A stretch of 64,000 nucleotides of DNA from Xanthomonas hyacinthi (GCF_009769165.1 NZ_CP043476.1:2673001-2737000); one strand, 5' to 3'; shown: positions 47,510 through 58,139, numbered from the stretch's first letter. Translations and numbers: made by a program. Notes: generated from the letters alone by a model not told the origin.

Positions 47510-48235
47510 TCAAACTGGCGCTGCAGTGGCAGGCGTGGAGATTGCGATGGGGAGCTGACGGGCCTTGCGCAGGTCGTCCTCGCAGTCGATCTCGATCCAG
47601 CGACGACCGCGCATCCATACGATCAGCGCAACAGATGCCATAGGCAGCTCGGGGATGGCGGCGGTGTAATACGCCTGCCGGCGTTCGTCCCGATCGACGT
47701 GGTGAACGATCCGTTCGGCCAATGCCAGCGCTGCGCGCGTACTGAAGCGGGCGATGCCGATGAAATTGCCATCGCCCTGTTCGACGGCGATATGGCTTCC
47801 CAGATCCATAAGTCGTTCGCCCTTCGCCAGTACCCGCATCGTGCCTTCGAGGCAGGCGCGCCCATCGGCCAGTACGGCGATTTCCGCATCGGTGCTGGCG
47901 AGATCGCGCAGTGCAGCGCTGTCGACCCAGACATCGGCGAACAGAATCATGCAGGTGCCGCAGAGCAACGTCGCGAAGGCGGCCAGGGTCCAGAGGTTGT
48001 TGGTGTCGGCAAAGTCCGGATAGATGTGGCGTTCGACATGTGGCGGCAGCACGCGGTCCACATCGTCGCTGCGGTAGCCGAGTATCACGTGGATGTCGTC
48101 GATGCCAAGCGATGCCAGCGCATCGATCTGATGCTGGATCAAGCTCCGGCCTGCCAGCGTCAACAGGCACTTGGGCAGCTCGGTATGGGCTCTGAGCCGG
48201 CTGCCGGTTCCTGCGGCCAGGATGATCGCCCTCAT
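47510..48235 (-). CDS. phosphonate-type nucleotidyltransferase (PntC-like)
   Basis: A 241-residue cytosolic nucleotidyltransferase. The nucleotide loop LAAGTGSRL and the catalytic lysine in ELPKCLL are at the N-terminus, followed by GIDDIHVILGYRSD and the acidic DVWVDS region. In phosphonate clusters such enzymes activate phosphonates as CMP esters, either to attach them to lipids and glycans (PntC) or to tag intermediates (FrbH in FR-900098 synthesis). CTP as the nucleotide is inferred from context. The ATG overlaps the stop of the N-oxygenase gene (ATGA). Confidence 0.8.
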   Translation of the reverse strand: MRAIILAAGTGSRLRAHTELPKCLLTLAGRSLIQHQIDALASLGIDDIHVILGYRSDDVDRVLPPHVERHIYPDFADTNNLWTLAAFATLLCGTCMILFADVWVDSAALRDLASTDAEIAVLADGRACLEGTMRVLAKGERLMDLGSHIAVEQGDGNFIGIARFSTRAALALAERIVHHVDRDERRQAYYTAAIPELPMASVALIVWMRGRRWIEIDCEDDLRKARQLPIAISTPATAAPV

Positions 48236-49185
48236 GGCAGCGTGTCCTCGGGGACAGGATCCAGCAAGCCCAGGCGTACGCATTCGTCCTGGACCTGCGC
48301 GCTTTCCAGTATGCCGACCTTGCGTAGCGTGCCGATGCATGCTCTCGCCGCCTCGCACCTGACCTGCGCCAGCTGCCGTGGCGAGTAGCAGTCGTCGATC
48401 ACCTCGCTGGCGTGCGCGTCGTTCAAGCCGATATCGTGCAACTTGCCGCGCACGGCGACCAGGTCGGGATCGGTAAAGATTGCGATGAACGAAGGCAACA
48501 GCGGTCCGATGCGGCGTTTTAGCCGCTCGCTCAGCTGCGGCCAGGCCTGGGAGATGAAGCACGCAAAGAAACGATGGTGCCTGCTCTCGTCTTCCGCGTG
48601 GTCTCTCATGACTTGACGTACCGCATCGACCACCCGCGGATCGCGGGGAATTTCAACCAGATTTCTGGTGATCAGCATTTCGGAGATGGAGCAGAAAAAC
48701 AGGGGAAGCAACGCGGCTATGGAGGGGTCGGCGCGCAGGAACTCGCGCTGCAGGCGTTGGTAGAACGCAGGAATCCTGGCCGACCTGCCCGGGATTCCGG
48801 TGTGGGCATGCACCAGCTGCGCCAGGTCGGCGGTGAGTTTGGCGTGGTAAGACTCGTCCACCAGGATGTTCCAGGCGTCGGTGAGCATTTCCGACTGAAG
48901 TTCGAGGCCGCTTCCGCTGCGCGCGATCCGATACACCGCGGCGTTGACAACCTGATGCTCCAGCACCTGGGTGAACTCGAGGTTGTTGTACAACGCTTGC
49001 GCCAACAGCCAGCGCAAGGCCTGCGGACCCTGTGCCTGTACCAGAGGATGGCGATGGCACGACACCAGTTCGGGGGTGAAAAGCAGGCCGTTCTGCCAGT
49101 CGTTCGCGGCGGGCGTGCGCATCGGGAGCGGGCCGCGCACCTTCGCGCAGCGTTCCCATTCTTTGAATGGCATTGGGTAGTTCAT
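48232..49185 (-). CDS. AurF-like di-iron N-oxygenase
   Basis: A 317-residue all-helical protein. It carries all seven ligands expected for the AurF di-iron site, with nearly identical spacing: E76, E111-x2-H114 (DESYH), E169 (SISE), H196-x3-E200-x2-H203 (HAEDESRH). AurF (E101, E136, H139, E196, H223, E227, H230) oxidises an amine to hydroxylamine and nitro. Here, between amide-forming and nucleotide-tagging enzymes, the likely task is N-hydroxylation of an amide or amine of the phosphonate; C-hydroxylation by a related di-iron enzyme is the alternative. Both ends overlap neighbouring genes by ATGA. Confidence 0.82.
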   Translation of the reverse strand: MNYPMPFKEWERCAKVRGPLPMRTPAANDWQNGLLFTPELVSCHRHPLVQAQGPQALRWLLAQALYNNLEFTQVLEHQVVNAAVYRIARSGSGLELQSEMLTDAWNILVDESYHAKLTADLAQLVHAHTGIPGRSARIPAFYQRLQREFLRADPSIAALLPLFFCSISEMLITRNLVEIPRDPRVVDAVRQVMRDHAEDESRHHRFFACFISQAWPQLSERLKRRIGPLLPSFIAIFTDPDLVAVRGKLHDIGLNDAHASEVIDDCYSPRQLAQVRCEAARACIGTLRKVGILESAQVQDECVRLGLLDPVPEDTLP

Positions 49186-50399
49186 GGCAACGGCGCCCTC
49201 TCGGTTATCTCGGCGTATGCAACGGCAGGATCGGTAGCCGCTTCGGATTGGGGCATCCTCGGCTGTCGCAGATGCGCCGCAAAGCGTCTGCCGACCTCGC
49301 TCGGCGAAACGGTGGGGCGCGGCAGCGGATGCATGGATCCGGGGCGTATGCGCACATGGATAAAGTGCGGCCCGATGCTGTGCAGGGCGATCTCCAGCGC
49401 TTGTCGCAGCGCTGCATCGCCATTGCAGGCGTACGTCGCACGATAGCCGCAGGCCGCCGCGACGCTCGGGAAATCGATATTTCCCGAGTTGGTCGGCTGA
49501 CCGCCCGTACTATCGTGAACGCCGTTGTCCAGCAGCACGTGTATGAACCCTGCAGGTCGATAGCGGCCAATGGTGGAAAGGTTGCCGAGCTTCATCAGCG
49601 CTGCGCCATCGCCATCGAGCACGATCAGCGGATGCTCGGTATTGAGCGAGGCACCTAGGCCAACCGCACTGGCGCATCCCATGGATCCCACAAGGTAGAG
49701 GTTGCGCGCGTCGTCGCGGATGCAGCAGAGTTCCCGCCCGGTCTTGCCCGTGGTTGCGATGATGGCAGCGTCTTGCGATGCGATAGCGACCACTGCGCGC
49801 AACGCGTCTTCTCTGCTCGGCAGCGGACATTCGGGCCCTCCGAAGCGCGCCGTCGCCGCCGCCGGGGGCCGGATCTGCGTCTGCGCCAGCAGGTGCTCGT
49901 CTTCGAGCACGTTGGGCTCCACGATCAGGGCATATGGCAGATGCGTTTGTGCGATGCAGGCATATGCAGCGCGCAGGGTCGGCTCGACCTGGTCCGGCTC
50001 GGACGGGAAGCGTGCGTGCGGAATGCGCAACACGTCGAGCAGACTGTGGGTTATCTGGCCCATGACGGCATGCTGCGGTTCGTCTGCCACACCGTGGCAG
50101 CCGCGCCAGCTGCAGATCAGCAGGCAGGGGATCTGAAACACGTGGTTGAGTGAGGTCAACGGATTGACGGCGTTGCCCAGGCCTGAGTTCTGCAGCATGA
50201 CCACCGGCAGACGCCCGGCAAGATAGGCGCCTGCGGCGATGCCAATGGCTTCGCCCTCACTGGCTGCAGCGACATGAGGCGCATCCGGGTCGCTGAGCAC
50301 GCCATTGAGCAGCGATGTCAGATAGGAGCAGGGCACGCTTGTGTAGAAATTGAACCCCAGCCGCGACGCGGTCGCGACGAATTCTCTGCCGTTGATCAT
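49182..50399 (-). CDS. ppd: phosphonopyruvate decarboxylase
   Basis: Thiamine-diphosphate enzyme that turns phosphonopyruvate into phosphonoacetaldehyde, the step that pulls the unfavourable PEP mutase reaction forward. The 405-residue protein has the family N-terminus [16 protein letters not shown], the ThDP-binding GDG(x)26N region ([18 protein letters not shown] ... LLDN) and [10 protein letters not shown]. The glutamate in [16 protein letters not shown] activates the cofactor. ATGA overlaps occur with pepM upstream and the N-oxygenase downstream. Confidence 0.93.
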   Translation of the reverse strand: MINGREFVATASRLGFNFYTSVPCSYLTSLLNGVLSDPDAPHVAAASEGEAIGIAAGAYLAGRLPVVMLQNSGLGNAVNPLTSLNHVFQIPCLLICSWRGCHGVADEPQHAVMGQITHSLLDVLRIPHARFPSEPDQVEPTLRAAYACIAQTHLPYALIVEPNVLEDEHLLAQTQIRPPAAATARFGGPECPLPSREDALRAVVAIASQDAAIIATTGKTGRELCCIRDDARNLYLVGSMGCASAVGLGASLNTEHPLIVLDGDGAALMKLGNLSTIGRYRPAGFIHVLLDNGVHDSTGGQPTNSGNIDFPSVAAACGYRATYACNGDAALRQALEIALHSIGPHFIHVRIRPGSMHPLPRPTVSPSEVGRRFAAHLRQPRMPQSEAATDPAVAYAEITERAPLP

Positions 50400-51361
50400 T
50401 GTGAAGCCTCGCCGCGGCGGCTTGCGTCTGTCGGCGGGGCCGCCTTTTTCTCCTTGGGGAGATAGATGCCCTCGGCCTGGGTCAGTTCGTCCTGATCGAC
50501 GAGGTCGAATATTTCCTTGACGCGTGGCAATTCCGCCTCGATGCCGCTCAGCGACCTTTCCCGGTGAATGGCTGCGCAGATCTTGCGCATGCTGGCGACG
50601 GACGCGCGCAGATTGTGGTTGGCCCAGATGATGCTTGCGATCTTCGCGTCGATGAATGCCTGGGTCGGCACCGCGTAATACGTGGTCGGCACGATCACCA
50701 AGGGACAGCGGTCTTGCCAGTGCTCGGCGAATTTCAGGATTTCCGCTCCATCGCTTTTCTTGGAATGAATCAGGATCGCATCCGCTCCAGCGGCGTGGTA
50801 TTGCTCGGCTCTGCTCAATGCCTCGGTGAGTCCACGGCCGACGATCAGGGCCTCGACCCGCGCCACGACGCAGAACGCGTCGTGGCTCTGGCTGTCCTTT
50901 GCGGCTTTGATCTTGCCTGCAAACTCGGAAGGGTCCGCCAGTTCCTGATCCTCACCGACGAAGGAATTGGTCTTGGGGAACATCTTGTCCTCCAGGCAGA
51001 CTCCGGCAACGTTGCGTTGGCACAGCTTCTGGACAAGCCTGCGCACGCTGTTGAAGTTGCCGTAGCCGGTATCGCCGTCCAGCAGGATCGGCAGATCGGT
51101 GCTGTCGGTCATGAATTCGACCACTTCCAATATTTGCGTCCAGGACGCTTCGTTCGCATCGCGCACGCCCAGCGAGGCGGAGATGGACAAACCCGATGCC
51201 CATATCCCCTCGAAGCCTGCTTCGGTGACAATGCGTGCCGATAGGCCGTTATGCGCTTCCATCAGGAAGGACGTGCCCTGTCCGGTGAGCAGGGCGCGCA
51301 GCTTCGAAGCCAGATATGCGTCGCGATGACGCCCATCAAATTGCTGGGATGAGGTGTTCAA
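50396..51361 (-). CDS. pepM: phosphoenolpyruvate mutase
   Basis: Forms the C-P bond by rearranging phosphoenolpyruvate to phosphonopyruvate, the entry step of nearly all phosphonate natural products. The 321-residue protein has the diagnostic EDKxxxKxNS motif (E124-S133, [10 protein letters not shown]), metal-binding DGDTGYG at 95-101, and the N-terminal [12 protein letters not shown]. Translation appears to start at TTG 51361, with GGAG eight bases upstream; an ATG nearby is out of frame. It is the first gene of the operon, preceded by about 2 kb without genes. Confidence 0.95.
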   Translation of the reverse strand: MNTSSQQFDGRHRDAYLASKLRALLTGQGTSFLMEAHNGLSARIVTEAGFEGIWASGLSISASLGVRDANEASWTQILEVVEFMTDSTDLPILLDGDTGYGNFNSVRRLVQKLCQRNVAGVCLEDKMFPKTNSFVGEDQELADPSEFAGKIKAAKDSQSHDAFCVVARVEALIVGRGLTEALSRAEQYHAAGADAILIHSKKSDGAEILKFAEHWQDRCPLVIVPTTYYAVPTQAFIDAKIASIIWANHNLRASVASMRKICAAIHRERSLSGIEAELPRVKEIFDLVDQDELTQAEGIYLPKEKKAAPPTDASRRGEASQ

Positions 51362-53103
51362 GGAGTGAACTCCATATATTTATGGTTGCGCCGGTGCTAT
51401 TCCGGGTCGTGCAAGATGGAATCTCCCGGATCACGCATTCGCACAGGCGTGGAAATAGATAATCGAAGCGGGCTCGATCACGATTTGATTAATATTTTCT
51501 GGAGACGCTGCGATAGGTCGGTCCCGAATTGAAGCCGGACAGGCGACCTGGAAAGTGCGAGAGCTGTGAATGATGTCTGGACATGCGGATACCGCACTTA
51601 TTAAAAGCGAGTGTTGTACCTGGGGGCGAGTTCAAGGAGTGGCGCCCGGCGAATGCATATGAACATGATATTTTTCCGTTGTGCGCTTCTTGGCCGAATT
51701 AGAGGCGCATGAAAAAGTGGAAGTGGATCATTCAAGTCAATGGATGTTTATTATTTTTCACGGGCGCTGGGTTTCGATTCGTGATCCGTGTCTGTCGCTA
51801 CTCGTGGGCGCACACGACTCCATGCTCGGCCGGAACGTACCCTGGAGCGAATCATCAGTGAACCTGTGAATAACTCGCAACATAGCTGCCGAGTCTGGAA
51901 TTCAGCGCGGAAACGCCGAAATATCAAGACTGGAAATAAAGTGCCAATTCGCATCCCTGCGGGCGCAGTCGTTGACCGGCAACCCACGGGCGAGTGTTCA
52001 GGCTTTGCCTAAATTGGCGGTAGAGCGATTTCTCGTCGATGTCGATGCTGTGTGTGCGACACAGTGAATCCATCGCTGAATGGCGCTGGGAATAGTTTCA
52101 TGGCGTGTCGACTCAACGAGGAGGCGGAATGAAATCCATGTGGAAAAATCAAGGTGTCCGTAGCCGCTGGCGGCAGCCGGATCGGTAGCCATTCTGCGGA
52201 CTCTTTTATTATGGGCGCTGCTGGCGCCTTCGGTGGCGAAAATTCATTCGGATTTTCTTGATTTTTTTGTAATGGTGCGCTTGATCCTACGTATATGTAA
52301 TTCCTTGGTTGACCGTCTGTCAACAGGAATCTGAGCAGAATCGCGCGCAGATTTCTCTATTGTGACTCGTGTCTGGTTTTCATGATTAACCGCTCAATCG
52401 AGAGCGACGCCCGTTAATTTTTATGACCGATAAGTATTTTGTGCGCGTGGTAGAGATTTTGCGTTGGCAACTCGCGCGGATCTGCTCCAGGCGTGTCCGA
52501 GGTCAGGTCCGGAATATCTTAAAATTCAGGAAAAATTTGCTCCTCCTTTCACGTACGCCGGATTGAGCGACCCACAATCGGAAGTCGCGGTAGCGCATGA
52601 GCAGGATGAAGGTTGAGAGCAGGGCGGCGCGGCGGCGTTTCTGCGCACAGTCCAGGCATGCTGCGCCGACGCGTGCGCAGAAGGACGGGCGTCGTCGGTC
52701 GCCCGCGATCCAGGCGTCATACCGCGCAGTCATATGCGCGGTGAGGGACGGCAGCTTGGCAAGGCCGGGACGCCCAGGCGCAACGATTGGCGCAGTCGGA
52801 AGTGGTGCGGTTCGAGCGCGGGATGGCGCTGCAGGAACAGGGGCGCCTTCTCAGTGGGTCGCTGCGTCCTTCCGGTCGACCGCCCACGCTTGCTGGTCAA
52901 GTATCGAGATCGGCTATATACAGCGCGCTAATGTGGCGGAAAAATTTATCTATTATGGAATGTAGCTCTTGCAGTGTTTTTGCTTCGGTAAACCATGGCG
53001 ATGTTTCCCATAGGACGCCCCGTCGCGAAGCTGCAGACCGGCGATGCCGAACACGCGGAATCGAAGGCATGCCTGCGTGTTCGCAATGCGCCCGGTCTCG
53101 AAC
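51362..53103. other. AT-richer, gene-free leader of the phosphonate operon
   Basis: About 1.7 kb with clearly lower GC than either side (for example 51470-51500, 52230-52330 and 52400-52460). Only short frames occur (such as 52009-52323 and 52503-52733 on minus, 51681-51869 on plus); none has a recognisable domain or a good ribosome site. The pepM promoter must lie within it. Base composition and the adjoining transposase scrap suggest foreign DNA or decayed genes. Confidence 0.5.
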
Positions 53104-53283
53104 GCGTTGCAGCAGACCTGCAAGCCATCCACCGGTCCGCATTGCGTGAACAAGATGGGCGATGTGGTGGGCCTCTACCTGGCGACGCTGGATCGGGCAC
53201 TGGTGTTGTGCGTTGACGAAACTGGCCAGATCCATTCCCCTAATCGGTCCCGGCCGGGTCTGTCGCTGACTGTTGGCGAACCG
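53104..53283 (+). mobile_element. remnant of an IS630-family transposase
   Basis: One plus-strand frame reads PSTGPHCVNKMGDVVGLYL then RALVLCVDETGQIHSPNRSR and PGLSL. This matches the catalytic core of IS630-type transposases, where DVVGLYL...ALVLCVDEKSQIQALDR carries the first active-site aspartate. Only about 60 residues survive, with substitutions (T for K-S at the DE(K/T) region) and loss of both flanks, so it is inactive. It marks an old insertion between the regulator gene and the phosphonate operon. Confidence 0.7.
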
Positions 53284-53444
53284 GCCACGCGCATCGACGC
53301 CGGCCAACGTCATGGAAGGGCCTCGCCATCCCAAGTCCTTCGTCTGGCACAAGAGCGTCGATTCCATCTGCGCTTCGGCGGCCCGCGTCCGCCGAAGTTG
53401 CCTGATTTTGGTTTCGAGTTTTAGTTTCGAGACGCCACTCTCGC

Positions 53445-55415
53445 TCAAGCTGTCGCCAAGCCGTGCTTGCGCAGCTTGCGGTATAGCGTGTTGCGGCTGA
53501 TGCCCAGCGCGTCGGCGGTGCGGCTGACGTTCCAGCGGTGGCGTTCGAGCTGCTGCTGCAGCACCAGGCGTTCGGCCTGTTCGAGCGCCACGCGGCCGGA
53601 CAGATCGTCGGCGGCCGGCGCCCTGCCATCGACCAGGCGCGGCGCGCTGCCGGCATCGACGATTTCCTGCGGCAGATTCGGCAGCCGGATCACCCCGTCG
53701 CTGCACAGCACCGCCGCAGTGCGCAGTACATTGCGCAACTGGCGCAGGTTGCCCGGCCATGCGTAGCTCAGCAGCTTGTGCATGGCGTCTTCGCTGATGC
53801 GCACGCCACGCTCGCCGTTCTCTTCGCCCAGCACCGTGCGGATGAGTTCGGCCTTGTCGCTGCGCTCGCGCAACGGCGGCAGGTGCAGCGCCACGCCGTT
53901 GAGCCGGTAGTACAGATCCTCGCGGAACTCGCCGGCCGCCACGCGCTGGGCCAGATCGCGGTGGCTGGCGCTGATGACGTGCAGTTCCAGCGGCACTGCG
54001 CGCTCGCTGCCGAGCGGGGTCACGCTCTGTTCTTCCAGCACCCGCAGCAGGCGGCTCTGCAACGGCAGCGGCATGTCGCCGATTTCGTCCAGGAACAGCG
54101 TGCCGCCGCTGGCCTGCAGCAACTTGCCGTGGCGTCCTTCGCGCGCCGCATCGGTGAAGGCGCCGCGCGCATAGCCGAACAGTTCGCTCTCGATCAGCGC
54201 TTCGGGAATGGCCGCGCAGTTGATCGCCACGAATGCGCCGCCCGCCCAATGCGAACCGCGGTGCACGGCCTTGGCGAATTCTTCCTTGCCGGTGCCGGTG
54301 TCGCCACGCAATAGGATCGATACCCGGTGCGCGGCCAGCTTCAAGGCGTTGGCCAGGTTGTGGCGCATGCGCGGATCGGAGCCGACATGCTCGCCGGGCT
54401 GCGGCTCGGTGTCCGCCGCGGCCTGGGCCGGGCCGCCCGGCACCGGCCCAGGCCGCGGGCGTGGCGGGCGCACCAACGCGTAGAAGCGGCGCCCGTGGCA
54501 GGCGCAGCGGATCGACCAGACGGTGCCGGCGTCGCTGCCGGCGCGCCGTTCGATGGTATCGAAATCCAGCTGCATCACCTGCGAGATGTCGCGGCCCACC
54601 AGTTGCCGACGGTCCACCTTGCCCAGTTGTTCGAGCACGGCCTCGTTGACCGCCAGCACCCGTCCGTCGGCGGCGATGGCGATCAGCGCCTCGTGCAGCA
54701 GCCCGGCGAATTCCGGACGGCTGTGGAAACGCAGGATGTAGGCATGGGCGAACTGGGCGAGGAAATACGAGCGCGAGATCTGCGCGGCCGACATGCTGAC
54801 CAGGGCCACGGTATGCCGCTGGATCTGCTTGCCGTCCTGCGCGTTGGGGGTGGAGGCGTCCAGCACGGCCAGCAGGCCGCCGTGCGGGTCGAGAATCGGC
54901 GCGCCGCTGCACGACAGTGGCAGATGCCGGGTCAGGTAATGTTCGCCGCGGTGCACGCTCACTGCGGCGCGCTCGGCGGCACAGGTGCCCAGACCGTTGG
55001 TGCCCTGATGGCACTCGGCCCAACTGGCGCCGCAGAACAATCCGACCTGGCGGAATTCGCGCAGCATGTTCGGGTCCTGCACGCTGTGCAGCACGGTGGC
55101 CTCGGCATCGGCGAAGATCACCGCATAGCCGCTGCCGGCGATCTGCTCGTAGAGATTTTCCATCTCCACCTTGGCGATGCGCAGCACCTCGCTGAGGCGT
55201 TGCTGCCGCGCGCGCACATGCAGGGCGTCGTGTACCAGTGGCTTGGGCGGCGCTTCGGGCAGCAACGCGTAATCGTCCAGGCAACGGCGCCAGGAGCGCG
55301 ACAGCGGCGCCGCCAGCGGCGCGATGTCGCGCAGCCGGCGGATCTGCCGAAGGATGTCCGGTTCGACGTCCGGCAAGGCGATGGAGGTGTCGGCGACAAC
55401 GCTTGGCTCGGACAC
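53445..55415 (-). CDS. AcoR-like sigma-54-dependent transcriptional activator
   Basis: A 656-residue enhancer-binding protein. An N-terminal GAF-like sensory region (about 60-200, with LLAVLDASTPN) and a PAS-like segment are followed by the AAA+ domain: Walker A GDTGTGKE, ELFGYARGAFTDA sigma-54 contact loop, Walker B GTLFLDEIGDMPL. A Fis-type HTH (WNVSRTADALGISRNTLYRKL) ends the protein. AcoR-type activators often control acetoin or alcohol catabolism, so the nearby quinoprotein cluster is a possible target; so is the phosphonate operon. The GTG at 55415 is chosen for its GAGGAA site; longer frames to 55679 lack family similarity. Confidence 0.85.
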   Translation of the reverse strand: MSEPSVVADTSIALPDVEPDILRQIRRLRDIAPLAAPLSRSWRRCLDDYALLPEAPPKPLVHDALHVRARQQRLSEVLRIAKVEMENLYEQIAGSGYAVIFADAEATVLHSVQDPNMLREFRQVGLFCGASWAECHQGTNGLGTCAAERAAVSVHRGEHYLTRHLPLSCSGAPILDPHGGLLAVLDASTPNAQDGKQIQRHTVALVSMSAAQISRSYFLAQFAHAYILRFHSRPEFAGLLHEALIAIAADGRVLAVNEAVLEQLGKVDRRQLVGRDISQVMQLDFDTIERRAGSDAGTVWSIRCACHGRRFYALVRPPRPRPGPVPGGPAQAAADTEPQPGEHVGSDPRMRHNLANALKLAAHRVSILLRGDTGTGKEEFAKAVHRGSHWAGGAFVAINCAAIPEALIESELFGYARGAFTDAAREGRHGKLLQASGGTLFLDEIGDMPLPLQSRLLRVLEEQSVTPLGSERAVPLELHVISASHRDLAQRVAAGEFREDLYYRLNGVALHLPPLRERSDKAELIRTVLGEENGERGVRISEDAMHKLLSYAWPGNLRQLRNVLRTAAVLCSDGVIRLPNLPQEIVDAGSAPRLVDGRAPAADDLSGRVALEQAERLVLQQQLERHRWNVSRTADALGISRNTLYRKLRKHGLATA

Positions 55416-55730
55416 GCCAGCGTTCCTCAGTGACGGCGAAGCGTCAGTAGAGACACAAACCGGACGCCGGCTCAAACTGCATTGCAGCAAACCGTGCTGG
55501 AGCGGCGCCGCGGCAGGCGTGGCGGCGACCTTCCCCGGCGGCATGCGCGGATCGGCACGCCGCCGGAGCGCGCGGGTCCTGGGCGCCGTGCCGTCGTAAC
55601 GGCCGGAGCTGCCCGGCCGGCGGCCGAAGTGCGCTTGCGCCAGGCCGAGGGGAGGCCGACACCTCCGGCGGGTCGCCACGCCACGCCGGGGCCGGCCCAG
55701 CCGAGCCGAGCCGCCGGGCTGCCCAGGCGC
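55416..55730. other. intergenic region upstream of the activator
   Basis: About 315 bases between the kinase stop and the activator start, both on the minus strand. The activator frame is open through part of it but yields Arg/Ala-rich sequence without similarity. I see no promoter or terminator I can defend. Confidence 0.4.
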
Positions 55731-56663
55731 TTACAGCGCGTAGCCGAATTGCTGTTTGAACTGGGCGTTGAACTCGTCGAAGTCGAAGCGCTGGTTCTGG
55801 GTGCCGGGGTGCTCGACCTTCAGCGCGCCCATCAAATTGCCCATGCGTCCGATCGTCAGCCAGTCGCAGCCGCGCTGGATGCCGAAGATCAGGCCGGCGC
55901 GGAACGCGTCGCCGCAGCCGGTCGGGTCGACCACGCGGCGCTCGTGCGCCGGCGGGATGTCGTAGGTCTTCTCGGGGGTGTACACCAGCGCGCCCTTCGG
56001 GCCACGGGTGGTGATGTAGGCCTGCACCCGCGCCACGATGTCCTGCTCGTTCCAGCCGGTGCGCTCCTGCAGCAGGTTGGACTCGTAGTCGTTGACCACC
56101 ACGTAGTCGGCGCGTTCGATGAGGGTGCGCAGTTCCGGGCCGTTGAACAGCGGCATCGCCTGGCCGGGGTCGAAGATGAAGGGGATGCCAGCGGCGGCGA
56201 ACTCCTCGGCGTTCTGGAGCATGCCCTCGCGTCCGTCCGGGCCGACCAGGCCCAGGGTCACGCCCGGCACGTCGCGCACGTGGTTCTCGTAGCTGCGCAT
56301 CATCGCGCCTGGGTGGAACGCCCAGATCTGGTTGTTGTCGTGGTCGGTGACCACGAAGCCCTGCGGGGTGAACATGTCCTCGATCACTCTGACCCGCGAC
56401 AGGTCGATGCCCAGCGTCTCGAAATGCTCGCGGTACGGGCCGAAGTCCTGGCCCACCGTGCCCATCGGGATCGGCTCGCCGCCCAGCAGGTGCAGGTTGT
56501 AGGCGATGTTGCCGGCGCAGCCGCCGAACTCGCGGCGCATCCGCGGCACCAGGAACGACACGTTCAGGATGTGCACCTTGTCCGGCAGGATGTGGTTCTT
56601 GAACTGGTCCGGGAACACCATGATGGTGTCGAAAGCGAGGGAACCACAGATCAGTGCGGACAT
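55731..56663 (-). CDS. PfkB-family kinase (adenosine-kinase-like)
   Basis: A 310-residue ribokinase-fold sugar/nucleoside kinase. It has the N-terminal substrate loop FGGCAGNIAYNLHLLGG, GTVGQDFGPYREHFETLGID, and the C-terminal PfkB signature DPTGCGDAFRAGL with the catalytic aspartate. The order resembles bacterial adenosine kinases. Start at 56663 (MSALICGS), where the fold begins; the frame extends upstream to 56696. It is divergent from mreB. Confidence 0.87.
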   Translation of the reverse strand: MSALICGSLAFDTIMVFPDQFKNHILPDKVHILNVSFLVPRMRREFGGCAGNIAYNLHLLGGEPIPMGTVGQDFGPYREHFETLGIDLSRVRVIEDMFTPQGFVVTDHDNNQIWAFHPGAMMRSYENHVRDVPGVTLGLVGPDGREGMLQNAEEFAAAGIPFIFDPGQAMPLFNGPELRTLIERADYVVVNDYESNLLQERTGWNEQDIVARVQAYITTRGPKGALVYTPEKTYDIPPAHERRVVDPTGCGDAFRAGLIFGIQRGCDWLTIGRMGNLMGALKVEHPGTQNQRFDFDEFNAQFKQQFGYAL

Positions 56664-56809
56664 CGGGCAGGCCTTGGCGGAGGGATGAGCCCGCATTCAG
56701 GCGGGCAGCGTGCGGGGCGCCGCGGCGCAAAGGGTACCGGCTGCGGCCGGACAGGACCAGAAGCACGATGCACCGCGCGCCTGCGAGGCCGCGCAAGGCG
56801 CGGTTTTAG

Positions 56810-57970
<1,161 letters not shown>

Positions 57971-57978
57971 TGGTGAAG

Positions 57979-58133
57979 CCGGGAATGGGGAGTGGGGAAT
58001 GGGGAATCGAAAGGCCCCTCCGCACCGACATTGCCGGCTCCGCAGCCGCTACCTTGCCTGCGCCCCGGCCTGATCACGCCGGGGATGCGCTGTTGCTTTC
58101 CGATTCCCCATTCCCGATTCCCCAATCCCGGCT
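57979..58133. repeat. family A inverted pair between mreB and mreC
   Basis: Left arm 57979-58010 (CCGGGAATGGGGAGTGGGGA...) and right arm 58101-58133 (CGATTCCCCATTCCCGATTC...) are approximate reverse complements about 90 bases apart. They fill the only sizeable gap of the shape operon and could act as an mRNA hairpin setting the ratio of MreB to MreC. Confidence 0.75.
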
Positions 58134-58139
58134 TTAACT

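Noticed and set aside
50396..51361. Isocitrate/methylisocitrate lyase instead of PEP mutase
   Set aside because: The lyases have KKCGH; this protein has EDKxxxKxNS and lies next to phosphonopyruvate decarboxylase.
52009..52323. Small minus-strand gene in the AT-rich leader
   Set aside because: No ribosome site, no recognised family and irregular composition.
53445..55415. Loss of function from GAFTDA in place of GAFTGA
   Set aside because: Many active sigma-54 activators carry Asp at that position, so it is not evidence of inactivity.
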